Assembly: GCF_001423495.1 (NCBI RefSeq)
Contig: NZ_LMOG01000018.1
Location: 502,125-566,124 of the forward strand
Length of the DNA: 64,000 bases
Origin: Xanthomonas sp. Leaf131
GTDB taxonomy: Bacteria > Pseudomonadota > Gammaproteobacteria > Xanthomonadales > Xanthomonadaceae
Direction: 5' to 3'
In this document: positions 19,946 through 27,739 of the stretch, piece after piece
Layout of the letters: each line of letters begins with the position of its first letter
Numbering within the stretch: position 1 is the first letter of the stretch
The notes under the pieces: generated by a model
The model's database searches: none
Told to the model about the DNA's origin: nothing
The model's input: only the letters and a program-made list of their open reading frames with translations
Made by a program: the position numbers and the translations under genes

Positions 19946-20941
19946 ATGAGCGCACGCATCACATCCAACGATCCGGTTTTTTCGTCGCCCGACACCCTTG
20001 CTGCAAAAAACGGACTCAACCAATCAGTGCTGCAGCGGTGGTTGCGCGATCACCCTGTGCTTCCGCTACCAGGGCGCGGCCGCACCGCCGACCGTTGGCA
20101 GCTACTCGCCGATATCGCTGCAGAGGATTTGTGTGTCGCCAAATTCCTGGAAGCGCATTACGACGCGCAGGCCATCTGCGCCGATCTGGCTGTGGAACTG
20201 ATCGAGCCCGGGCAGCGCTGGGCGGTGTGGGCGGCGGAGCCACCGGGTTCGGACATGCGATTTACCGGCACCACGCTCGAAGGAACCAAGGCGTGGTGCT
20301 CCGGCGCAGCCCAGGTCACGCATGCGTTGGTGACCACGCAGCACGCCGGTGCCAGCGGTTTGTTCGCGGTGGCGGTTGATCAGCCCGGTGTGCAGATCGA
20401 TGCAAGCGGCTGGCAGGCGATCGGTATGCGCGACATCGAGACCGCCAATGTCACCTTCACCAAGGTTCCCGCGCAGCAGGTAGGGTCAAGCGATGCCTAT
20501 CTGACACGTCCCGGGTTCTGGCATGGTGGCGCCGGCATCGCCGCCTGCTGGTTTGGCGCAACCGTCGCCGTTGCCGAGGTGCTGCGCACAGCAGCTCGCG
20601 TACGCCGCGATCCGCATGCCGCCGCGCACCTTGGCGCCATCGATGCGGGCTTGGCCGCTGCTGGCGCGTTATTGCGTCAACTTGCGCAACGGATCGATGC
20701 GCAACCGGGGGATCCGCAGATGCGCGGCGTGCTGCAGGTACGCAGTGTTGTCGAAGCGGTAGCGCGCGATACGCTCGATCGTGTCGGCCGTGCACTTGGG
20801 CCGGGTCCGCTTTGCGGGGACGGTGTGCATGCACAGCGCTGCGCCGACGTATCGGTCTTCATCCGACAACACCACGCCGAGCGCGATCTGCAAGCCCTGG
20901 GCGAGCTGTGCCAGCAACAGGATCTGACATGGAAGATCTAA
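19946..20941 (+). CDS. Acyl-CoA dehydrogenase-like protein
   Basis: 331 residues, shorter than the usual 380-400 of the family. The middle has acyl-CoA dehydrogenase beta-domain features (WAVWAAEPPGSDMRFTGTTLEGTKAWCSGAAQVTHALVTT; GWQAIGMRDIETANVTFTKVPA). The C-terminal helical part is reduced, ending HAQRCADVSVFIRQHHAERDLQALG. FAD binding is likely, but I could not locate a certain catalytic glutamate. The ATG at 19946 is chosen because the preceding 21 codons are not protein-like. It is the first of four overlapping genes with PIG-L, methyltransferase and glycosyltransferase products. A role in modifying a small sugar-containing metabolite is more likely than beta-oxidation. Confidence 0.8.
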   Translation: MSARITSNDPVFSSPDTLAAKNGLNQSVLQRWLRDHPVLPLPGRGRTADRWQLLADIAAEDLCVAKFLEAHYDAQAICADLAVELIEPGQRWAVWAAEPPGSDMRFTGTTLEGTKAWCSGAAQVTHALVTTQHAGASGLFAVAVDQPGVQIDASGWQAIGMRDIETANVTFTKVPAQQVGSSDAYLTRPGFWHGGAGIAACWFGATVAVAEVLRTAARVRRDPHAAAHLGAIDAGLAAAGALLRQLAQRIDAQPGDPQMRGVLQVRSVVEAVARDTLDRVGRALGPGPLCGDGVHAQRCADVSVFIRQHHAERDLQALGELCQQQDLTWKI

Positions 20942-21690
20942 CCGGCCAGCCCATCGAAGGCGCGGGCACACCTGAGGCGGTGTGGCGCGATGCAGCGTGC
21001 CTGACCAGCATGCCGCGCAGTTCGTTGTCCGAACTCCTGCAAGGCGGCCGGCGACTTGTGGTGGTGGCGCCCCACCCCGACGATGAAGTGCTCGGCTGCG
21101 GCGGACTCATTGCAGCTGCACGCGCGGCCGGAGTGCCGGTCCTGATCGTTGCGCTCACCGATGGCGAGCTGGCGTATCCCGACGAACCGAGCTGGGCACC
21201 GCATGTCCTTGGCCCTGCACGTCGGCTGGAGCTGGACGCAGCCGTTCAACATCTGGGTCTATTGCCAGGCGCGTTGATCCATCTTGCCTTGGGCGACGGC
21301 GCACTGGCTGCGTGCGAGGCGCGCATCGCAGAGGCCGTGGGCGGCCTGCTCGATGCAAACGACACGGTGCTGGTGACCTGGCAAGGCGACGGCCATCCCG
21401 ATCACGAAGCCGCATCGCGCGCCACCAAGGCTGCCTGCGACACCCACGGTGCACGCTTGCTGCAATACCCGGTCTGGGCCTGGCACTGGTCGCAACCGGA
21501 AGACGGCATCTTTTCCGACGCGCGCGCCACCCGCTTCGAGTTGTCTGCCACGGTGATGGAAGCAAAACGGCGAGCCATTGCGTGTTTTGCCACGCAGACC
21601 GGCAACTGCATCCCGGCTGTGGCGGCGCCAATCCTGCCGCTGCATGTGCTGGAACGTTTCGATCGCGCTTTTGAGGTGTTCATTCGATGA
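20929..21690 (+). CDS. PIG-L family deacetylase
   Basis: 253 residues. The zinc-binding motif is APHPDDEVLGCGG and the second histidine cluster is GDGHPDHEAASRAT. These are hallmarks of the PIG-L/LmbE superfamily of N-acetyl-sugar deacetylases (as in MshB and BshB). It would remove an acetyl group from an N-acetylglucosamine-type substrate in the cytoplasm. The ATG at 20929 lies inside the end of the acyl-CoA dehydrogenase-like gene (13-base overlap), and the stop overlaps the methyltransferase start by four bases, so the genes are translationally coupled. Confidence 0.9.
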   Translation: MEDLTGQPIEGAGTPEAVWRDAACLTSMPRSSLSELLQGGRRLVVVAPHPDDEVLGCGGLIAAARAAGVPVLIVALTDGELAYPDEPSWAPHVLGPARRLELDAAVQHLGLLPGALIHLALGDGALAACEARIAEAVGGLLDANDTVLVTWQGDGHPDHEAASRATKAACDTHGARLLQYPVWAWHWSQPEDGIFSDARATRFELSATVMEAKRRAIACFATQTGNCIPAVAAPILPLHVLERFDRAFEVFIR

Positions 21691-22283
21691 CGGCATTGCG
21701 CGTTGAACATTTTGAAGCGCTCTATGCCGACGAGGACCCGTTCGGCTATCGCTCCCGTTGGTACGAGCAGCGCAAACGCGACATCCTGCTCGGCACCCTG
21801 CCCCATGCGCGCTTTGCAAAGGGCTGGGAATTTGGATGCTCCAACGGGGAGCTCACTGCAGCGCTCGCGCAACGCTGCGACGCGCTGCTGGCCACCGACC
21901 TGTCTCGGCAAGCGGTCGACCTGGCAAGCGTGCGCGTCGAGGCGATGCGCAACGTGACGCTGCAACAAGCAGCGCACCCTTCGGATTGGCCAGATGGCAA
22001 CTTCGATCTGATCGTATTCAGTGAGGTTGGGTATTACCTGGAAGATGCCGCATTCGAACAGACCGCTGCACGGTTTGCTCGATCGCTCACCGAGCACGGT
22101 TGCCTTGTTGCCTGTCATTGGCGCCACGATTTTCAAGGAGCGCTGCGCAGTGCCGAGCAGGTCCATGAAGGATTGAGCGAGGCACTGGCGCTGGAAACGC
22201 TGTGCACGTATCAAGACGCTGATTTTATGCTGCAAGCGTGGATGGCCGGGCCATCGATTGCGCAACAAGAGCGCCTGCGATGA
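21687..22283 (+). CDS. NodS-like SAM-dependent methyltransferase
   Basis: 198 residues. The SAM-binding motif I is WEFGCSNGELTAALAQR, with an acidic motif in LLATDLSRQAVDLA and motif IV-like DLIVFSEVGYYLED. The N-terminal segment (HFEALYADEDPFGYRSRWYEQRKRDILLGTLP) is typical of the NodS group, which N-methylates the deacetylated glucosamine of Nod factors. Here it follows a PIG-L deacetylase by a four-base overlap. Deacetylation followed by N-methylation of the same amino sugar is therefore a plausible sequence (inference). Confidence 0.88.
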   Translation: MTALRVEHFEALYADEDPFGYRSRWYEQRKRDILLGTLPHARFAKGWEFGCSNGELTAALAQRCDALLATDLSRQAVDLASVRVEAMRNVTLQQAAHPSDWPDGNFDLIVFSEVGYYLEDAAFEQTAARFARSLTEHGCLVACHWRHDFQGALRSAEQVHEGLSEALALETLCTYQDADFMLQAWMAGPSIAQQERLR

Positions 22284-22966
22284 TCGCGGTGACCATTCCG
22301 GCACATAACGAAGCAGCGCTGATCGGGCAATGCCTGCAATCCATTCTGGTGGCGGCACAGCATCCGCAGTTGTCTGGAGAGCAGGTGGAAATCCATGTTG
22401 CGCTCGATCGCTGCACCGACCTCACCGGCACCATCGCGCGTGCGCATGGTGCGATGACGCTCAAGACCAGTGGCGGCGTCGGTATCGCACGTGCGGCAGC
22501 GGCGTCTGCGGCGATCGCCCGCGGAGCGCGCTGGCTTGCCTTCACCGACGCCGACACCCGTGTGCCACCGGACTGGCTATCGGCCCAGCTCGGTTGCGCG
22601 GCCGATGTTTTCTGCGGCGTGGTGGAGGTTAGCGATTGGCACGACTTCCGGCCGGAAACACGCAAGGCCTTCATGGACACCGAAATCCGGTGCGACGGCC
22701 ACCCGCATGTTCATGGTGCCAACCTGGGCATGAGCGCCGCCGCGTACCTGGCGGCCGGCGGCTTTTCCGCACGCACCTCCAGCGAAGATGTCGCCCTGGT
22801 CAGCGCCCTGGAAGACGCCGGCATGCACATCGCGCGTCTGGTCGCACCGGTCGTCAACACCAGCGCCCGCCGCGACGCCCGCGCCACTGGCGGATTCAGC
22901 GACTATCTGATTTGCCTTGAAGCCGCGGTCATGGCGATGAGCCCTGTGCCCAGTAAGAACGCGTAG
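22280..22966 (+). CDS. GT2-family glycosyltransferase
   Basis: 228 residues. The GT-A nucleotide-sugar fold starts VTIPAHNEAALIGQCLQSIL and has the metal-binding FTDADTRVP motif. The acceptor-side segment is HGANLGMSAAAYLAAGGF, followed by TSSEDVAL. There are no transmembrane helices. The ATG at 22280 overlaps the methyltransferase stop by four bases. It is the last gene of the four-gene unit and would transfer a sugar in the cytoplasm. The donor and acceptor cannot be deduced. Confidence 0.88.
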   Translation: MIAVTIPAHNEAALIGQCLQSILVAAQHPQLSGEQVEIHVALDRCTDLTGTIARAHGAMTLKTSGGVGIARAAAASAAIARGARWLAFTDADTRVPPDWLSAQLGCAADVFCGVVEVSDWHDFRPETRKAFMDTEIRCDGHPHVHGANLGMSAAAYLAAGGFSARTSSEDVALVSALEDAGMHIARLVAPVVNTSARRDARATGGFSDYLICLEAAVMAMSPVPSKNA

Positions 22967-23084
22967 CAAAACAGCCATTGGTTCAATAGCGACACCTGAT
23001 CAAGCGGCGCCAGATCGAACATGCAGGCACAGGTCCTGCGGTCTCCACCATCGTCATTCATGACAGGCTGTTGCCAATCATCAG

Positions 23085-23103
23085 TGGGTGTAAAATGCAC
23101 CCA
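23085..23103. promoter_or_regulatory. MarR operator overlapping a -10 box
   Basis: TGGGTGTAAAATGCACCCA is a 19-bp near-perfect inverted repeat. It contains TAAAAT (23091-23096), a good -10 box, so a protein bound here would block transcription. Its core GTGTAAAATGCAC matches the two palindromes upstream of the monooxygenase gene (pattern GTGYAANNNGCAC). This fits negative autoregulation by the MarR protein encoded just downstream. Confidence 0.6.
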
Positions 23104-23124
23104 TTGGATACGAGTGCTGCCCTG

Positions 23125-23595
23125 ATGAAGAAAACCAAAGACACCCCTGAGGGGGCACGACTGCGTGAGCTGCATGGCGCGCTGCTTGAGATCGTTGGCG
23201 TCATGAACCAGCCTCAGCGCGATGCAGCGATGATTCTGGAGGCTGGGATATCGCTGGAGCGCGCGCAATTTCCGTTACTGGTATTGGTGGAACGGTTCGG
23301 GCCGATCGGCGTGGTCGAACTCGCCGATCGCGTGGGTCGCGACTACACCACCGTCAGCCGGCAAATTGCAAAGCTGGAAGAACAAGGCCTGGTCAGCCGA
23401 CGCGAGAGCGCTGCCGACCGGCGTGTGCGCGAGGCGGTGATCACCAGGAAGGGAAAGACGATGACCGACAAGGTCGATGAAGCCCGCAAGAAGATCGGGT
23501 TCGCCATCTTTTCCGAATGGACAGAGCGCGATCTCGATGCACTGGTGCGGCTGATGCGCAAATTTGCCGACGATCTCAAACGCGGTGTTGCATAA
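23125..23595 (+). CDS. MarR-family transcriptional regulator
   Basis: 156 residues. A winged helix-turn-helix is clear: GPIGVVELADRVGRDYTTVSRQIAKLEEQGLVSRRESAADRRVREAVITRKG, flanked by helices that form the dimer interface. The frame is open to a TTG at 23071 and has an ATG at 23095, but the 23095 ATG lies inside the operator/-10 palindrome. The ATG at 23125 is therefore preferred and leaves a short leader. It probably represses itself and the convergent FAD monooxygenase gene. A phenolic or aromatic ligand is typical of such pairs. Confidence 0.88.
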   Translation: MKKTKDTPEGARLRELHGALLEIVGVMNQPQRDAAMILEAGISLERAQFPLLVLVERFGPIGVVELADRVGRDYTTVSRQIAKLEEQGLVSRRESAADRRVREAVITRKGKTMTDKVDEARKKIGFAIFSEWTERDLDALVRLMRKFADDLKRGVA

Positions 23596-23664
23596 GAAGC
23601 CCAGTCATCCTCTGCGACTTAAAGTAAAAGTGCGCGGAAGCTTCACGCTTGTCGATTCGAACGA

Positions 23665-25182
23665 TCACATCAGGTCGAATTCGGCGTGCTCGGCCGCAAC
23701 AACACCTGCCGTGTGCAGATAGTCGGTAATGCGCTGCATTGCCTCGATGCTGCCGGTGAGGGCAACGTAGCCATCCGGCCGCACCAGTACGAGATCGCCC
23801 GCTACCACCCCGTATGCGCGTTCGATCTGCTGGCCCGGATCCTGCAGATCGCCTTCGTTACCGATCGCATAGCTAAGAACACCGGGATAACGCGGCAGCG
23901 TGTGTGCAGCGATCTGGTAAGCCAATAATGTCCAGTGCGGTCCCTTGAACAGCTCGAACAGGCGCGTTGCCTGCCCTGCCGCGCCCAACAAGGGTGCATC
24001 CGGTGCGCGCGAACCGGAAGCGATTGCGGTCGCAGACAGTGTCGGCCACACCAAGGCAGAGACCTCGTAGTGCAGGTCCAGTTGCTGCGTCTGCCGACCG
24101 CGGCGCAAGTCGCCCTGTTTGGCTGCGTCGAGCAGCTTGACCGACAGGCCCAGCATTCCGGCAGCGATTGGCCGGCGTTCCTGCTCATAGCTGTCGAGCA
24201 AGCTCTCGGACGCACCGCGCACCACCGCAGCCAGTTTCCAACCCAGGTTATAGGCATCCTGCACGCTGGTATTGAGTCCCTGCCCGCCGGTCGGTGGATG
24301 GATATGTGCGGCGTCGCCTGCCAGAAGAATGCGCCCGACGCGATAACGGTCGGCTAGCCGTGCGTTCATCGCATACGCCGATGCCCAGAACACTTGCTGG
24401 ACACGGATGGCGCTCTCGCCGATGCGCGCGGCGATCATCGCATTGAGGCCACTGACCGACAGATCGATCTCGCCTTCCAGCGGAACCGGTGCCTGGATCT
24501 GGAACCAGTCGGTCCCTGCCAACGGGCAGAACGAGATCTGCGTTGCCATCGACGCCTGGTTGAACCGGTGCCAGTACGCGCGATCCAGGCCACTGATCAC
24601 CACGTCGGCCACGATCGCACGCACGCCCAACGTCTTGCCGGGAAAATCGATGGCCAGTGCGTGCCGCACAAAACTGCGCCCGCCATCGGTTGCCACCAGG
24701 TAACGGCTGCGCATCACCTGCTGGCCGCTGCCATCGCGCAGCTGCACGGTCACGCCGGTGGCGTCCTGCTGCGTGCCGACCAGCTCGCACCCGTAATGCG
24801 GGGCATACCCGAACTCGGCGAGGCGGTCGCGCAGCACGCGCTCGGTGAGAAATTGCGGGGCCATCAATGGCTGCGCAAACGGCTCGGTGGTGGTCAGCTC
24901 CACGCGCTCGGGTGCGGTGGTCGTGTAGCTGCCGTCTTCGGCGTAGCTGCGCTCAGGCGGATACGGTCCGCCCACTGCTGCCAGGCGGTTGGCGATGCCC
25001 AGGTCTTCGAAGATCTCCAGCGTTCTCGGCTGGATGCCCTTGCCGCGCGAACCGCCGAAGGGCTCGCTGATCTTGTCGATCAAACGGAACTGCACGCCTC
25101 GGCGCGCCAGCTCCAGCGCCAGGGTCAGGCCGGCCGCACCGGCGCCGCAGATCAGTACATCGAGGTCTTTCTCGTCGTTCAT
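23665..25182 (-). CDS. FAD-dependent aromatic-type monooxygenase
   Basis: 505 residues. The N-terminal Rossmann motif is DVLICGAGAAGLTLALELARRG. The second FAD motif is GRILLAGDAAHIHPPTGGQGLNTSVQDAYNLGWKLA, and a C-terminal thioredoxin-like domain follows. This is the architecture of PheA/MhpA/TetX-type flavoprotein hydroxylases, which use NAD(P)H and O2 to hydroxylate aromatic rings. The ATG at 25182 is chosen because the nine extra codons upstream overlap an operator palindrome. Two palindromes of the MarR type lie in its promoter, so it is probably induced when the MarR protein binds a ligand. The natural substrate is unknown. Confidence 0.9.
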   Translation of the reverse strand: MNDEKDLDVLICGAGAAGLTLALELARRGVQFRLIDKISEPFGGSRGKGIQPRTLEIFEDLGIANRLAAVGGPYPPERSYAEDGSYTTTAPERVELTTTEPFAQPLMAPQFLTERVLRDRLAEFGYAPHYGCELVGTQQDATGVTVQLRDGSGQQVMRSRYLVATDGGRSFVRHALAIDFPGKTLGVRAIVADVVISGLDRAYWHRFNQASMATQISFCPLAGTDWFQIQAPVPLEGEIDLSVSGLNAMIAARIGESAIRVQQVFWASAYAMNARLADRYRVGRILLAGDAAHIHPPTGGQGLNTSVQDAYNLGWKLAAVVRGASESLLDSYEQERRPIAAGMLGLSVKLLDAAKQGDLRRGRQTQQLDLHYEVSALVWPTLSATAIASGSRAPDAPLLGAAGQATRLFELFKGPHWTLLAYQIAAHTLPRYPGVLSYAIGNEGDLQDPGQQIERAYGVVAGDLVLVRPDGYVALTGSIEAMQRITDYLHTAGVVAAEHAEFDLM

Positions 25183-25196
25183 GGCGATCCATATAT

Positions 25197-25209
25197 GTGC
25201 AATACGCAC
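25197..25209. promoter_or_regulatory. MarR-type operator, monooxygenase-proximal
   Basis: GTGCAATACGCAC, 15-27 bases upstream of the monooxygenase start. The arms GTGC and GCAC and the pattern GTGYAANNNGCAC are shared with the site at 25246 and with the MarR gene operator. Confidence 0.55.
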
Positions 25210-25245
25210 TTAATTTGACGGCAGCTTAGGCCGATCGAAAAAAGA

Positions 25246-25258
25246 GTGCAAGTAGCAC
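25246..25258. promoter_or_regulatory. MarR-type operator, monooxygenase-distal
   Basis: GTGCAAGTAGCAC, centred 49 bases from the proximal site. On the minus strand it overlaps TTGCAC, which lies 17 bases before TAAGCT, a possible weak -35/-10 pair. Binding here would occlude the promoter. Confidence 0.5.
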
Positions 25259-25321
25259 ATATTCAGCCAGCACTGCTGACTTGGCCAGGCCGGTGCGCAA
25301 GGTCTGCGAGATCCATCCGTT

Positions 25322-25510
25322 TCAGTCGCGTTCGCCGCGCAGAATCGACTGCAGAAACCTAACCACCCGGTCGGCATGACCCAGCGCGGCGAGCTCGGCT
25401 GCCGTCTTACTCCCCAGCTCGCGAATCGGGTCGTGATGAAACCAGGCGGCCGCTTCGGCAACCGGAACAATCTTCAGCGCCAACGTCAGGATCGTCGCCT
25501 CATCTCGCAT
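25322..25510 (-). CDS. Short DUF2384-like (antitoxin C-terminal type) protein or fragment
   Basis: 62 residues, not a full antitoxin. The segment AAAWFHHDPIRELGSKTAAELAALGHADRVVRFLQSI resembles the C-terminal toxin-binding domain (DUF2384) of Xre/MbcA/ParS-type antitoxins, whose usual pattern is P-x-x-x-L-G-G-K-T-P-x-E-L. The N-terminal DNA-binding part is missing, and an in-frame stop occurs three codons before the ATG. No RES-domain toxin gene is nearby. It is either a stand-alone domain or a decayed antitoxin gene. Confidence 0.5.
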   Translation of the reverse strand: MRDEATILTLALKIVPVAEAAAWFHHDPIRELGSKTAAELAALGHADRVVRFLQSILRGERD

Positions 25511-25787
25511 ACGGCGGTGTCAGTGATGAAGAAGGTAGGCAATTGCAGGAAGCGGTCATGGCGAACTCCATAGGCAAAGCATCGTGATGGCAAGCAAGAC
25601 GGCGTGAGACGCAGTGCGATTGCGCTGCACGTTGCCACGCCGATGTCGGTGGAACGTCGCAAGTGCCGCCGCGGTGCCGACATTTGGCCGACATGCATGA
25701 CGCACGCTGCTGCCGCGCCATCGCTCCCCGCTCGACTGCGGGTCGGCACCGCGGCAGCGCAGCCCTCTCCCCCTCAAAGACTCCCCC

Positions 25788-26594
25788 ATGACGCATTCCC
25801 GTTTCGTCCTCGCCACGCTGTTGGCACTCCCGTCCCTTGCCGCAGCGCAGACCACGCCGGAAGCCGATCCCTCGCTGGCCGAGCAGTCGCCCTACCGCTG
25901 GGGCCTGGGCCTGGGCGCGATTGCATCGGACAGCCCATTCGCCGGTGAGGGAACGCGTATCAACCCGGTGCCGTTGATCCTGTTCGAAGGGGAGCGTGTG
26001 TTCTTGCGCGGTATCACCGGCGGTTACCACATCATCAAAGGCGAGACCTTCAGCCTGGATGCGATTGCGGCATTACGCATGGACGGCGTGGCAGCGGACG
26101 ATCTGGGCAATGAAGAACTGGCGCGCAACGGTATCGATCGCGCGTTGCTGGAAGATCGCGATGACAGTCTGGACCTGGGTCTGGTCGGTACATGGGAAGG
26201 CGCGGCAGGCGAATTCGAGTTAACGGCCAAAGCCGACGTGACCGGCACCAGCGAAGGCTATGAGTTGACTGCGCGCTATGGCTATCCCATCAGTGTGGGG
26301 CGCGGCCGGTTGACTCCCAGTGTCAGCGTCAGCCATCTCTCCAAGGACATGGCCAATTACTACTACGGCACGCTGGACGAAGAAGTCGCGCGCGGTGTGG
26401 TGGATTACAAGCCGGGCTCGGCCACCGTGCCTACTGTAGGCATCACCTACGTGCGCCCGATCGGCGAGCGCTGGCAGTTCATGACCCGCCTGCAATACAG
26501 CGTGTTGCCCAGCAAACTCAGCGACAGCCCGCTGCTCGAACCCGACACCAACGGCGTCGGCACGCTGTTGATCGGTTTTTCCAGGGGATTCTGA
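25788..26594 (+). CDS. MipA/OmpV family outer membrane protein
   Basis: 268 residues with an Sec signal peptide (FVLATLLALPSLAAAQ). The mature part alternates as an outer membrane beta-barrel, with RWGLGLGAIASDSPFAGEGTRINPVPLILFEGERVFLRGITGGYHII and the C-terminal strand GTLLIGFSRGF ending in Phe. This matches MipA/OmpV, proteins of about 250 residues linked to murein-synthesis scaffolding or to osmotic and antibiotic responses. It is followed by the lpxO-like gene after 64 bases, and both products act on the cell envelope. Confidence 0.88.
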   Translation: MTHSRFVLATLLALPSLAAAQTTPEADPSLAEQSPYRWGLGLGAIASDSPFAGEGTRINPVPLILFEGERVFLRGITGGYHIIKGETFSLDAIAALRMDGVAADDLGNEELARNGIDRALLEDRDDSLDLGLVGTWEGAAGEFELTAKADVTGTSEGYELTARYGYPISVGRGRLTPSVSVSHLSKDMANYYYGTLDEEVARGVVDYKPGSATVPTVGITYVRPIGERWQFMTRLQYSVLPSKLSDSPLLEPDTNGVGTLLIGFSRGF

Positions 26595-26658
26595 TGCAAG
26601 CGGGCCGTGGCGCCGCCATGCAGCGGCACTGTAGGCAATGCGTGCGAGCGACTGCCGC

Positions 26659-27630
26659 ATGATCGCCTTGACCTTGCTATGCCTGGTAGCAGGCTGGATC
26701 GCCGCGATGACCTACGTCTATCGCTATCGCGGCCAGGCGCGCTATGCCAGCGTGAAGCAATACCTGCGCAAGAGCTGGCCGGTGTTCGCCTTGCCCAACG
26801 TGATTCTCTACGCGTTTACCAACCGCGCGGCGCGTGGTCCGTTTGTCGCGTTGGATGCCTATCCAGCACTGGCATCGCTTGCACAGCATTGGGAGGTCAT
26901 ACGCGATGAAGCACTGGCCATCCAGGCCGGCGGCAGTTTCGAGGAGGCGCGCCGGGAAGGCTCGGTCGCCTCGTTCGATGTGGGATTTCGCACGTTCTAC
27001 AAATACGGCTGGAGCCGCTATTACCTGCATTGGTATGGCTATACGCATGCCTCGGCGCGCGCCAGCTGCCCGCAGACGTTGCAGATTCTGGCGCAGTATC
27101 CGCAGGTCAAGGCCGCGATGTTTGCGATCCTGCCGCCGCACTCCGGGCTCACACCGCATGCCGACCCGCTGGGCTGCTCGTTGCGCTACCACCTGGGCCT
27201 GGCCACTCCCAATGCAGCTCACTGCTTCATCGACGTGGATGGCAAGCAACGTGCGTGGCGCGATGGAGAAGCTTTCATTTTCGACGAAACCTATCTGCAT
27301 TTCGTCCGCAACGATACCGACGCGCCACGCCTGATTTTGATGTGCGACGTTGCCAGGCCGATGCGCTGGCCGGGACGGCTGTTCAATCTGCTGTACTCAC
27401 AGCTCGCGCGCGCCGCAATGACCCCCAACGACACCCGCGACAAGCGCGGCCCGGCGAGTGCGTTGTTCACCTGGATCAGCCCGCTGATGGCACGTGGAAA
27501 ACAGCTGCGTGCGCGTCATCGGCCGACTTACAACGCGATCAAGTGGGCGATCAATATGCTTCTTGTCGGCGTTGCACTGGCAAGCCTGGCCGGTGCGATC
27601 GGCGTCGGGCGTTGGCTGTTGCATGTTTGA
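26659..27630 (+). CDS. lpxO: LpxO-like lipid A / aspartyl-asparaginyl beta-hydroxylase
   Basis: 323 residues. Transmembrane helices lie at the N terminus (MIALTLLCLVAGWIAAMTYVY) and C terminus (INMLLVGVALASLAGAIGVGRWLL). The catalytic domain is of the aspartyl/asparaginyl beta-hydroxylase family, with Fe(II) ligands His167-x-Asp169 (PHADPLGCSLRYHLGL) and His214 (DETYLHFVRND). Its position between two membrane anchors is the LpxO layout. LpxO adds a 2-hydroxyl to a secondary acyl chain of lipid A using 2-oxoglutarate and O2. The ATG at 26659 gives a proper first helix. An OmpR/histidine kinase pair begins 109 bases downstream and might control lipid A remodelling. Confidence 0.78.
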   Translation: MIALTLLCLVAGWIAAMTYVYRYRGQARYASVKQYLRKSWPVFALPNVILYAFTNRAARGPFVALDAYPALASLAQHWEVIRDEALAIQAGGSFEEARREGSVASFDVGFRTFYKYGWSRYYLHWYGYTHASARASCPQTLQILAQYPQVKAAMFAILPPHSGLTPHADPLGCSLRYHLGLATPNAAHCFIDVDGKQRAWRDGEAFIFDETYLHFVRNDTDAPRLILMCDVARPMRWPGRLFNLLYSQLARAAMTPNDTRDKRGPASALFTWISPLMARGKQLRARHRPTYNAIKWAINMLLVGVALASLAGAIGVGRWLLHV

Positions 27631-27739
27631 TCGTACCCCTGCCCTGCTGTTGTCGATCGGCCGCCTGTTACGCGAGCTGGTCGACTGCATGGACGCGATG
27701 CTGCGTATGATGTTTCCAACCCTGAAAAGCGCCGATTCA

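Noticed and set aside
23071..23124. Upstream TTG/ATG starts for the MarR gene
   Set aside because: The ATG at 23095 is inside the -10/operator palindrome, so it would not be in the transcript. 23125 is preferred.
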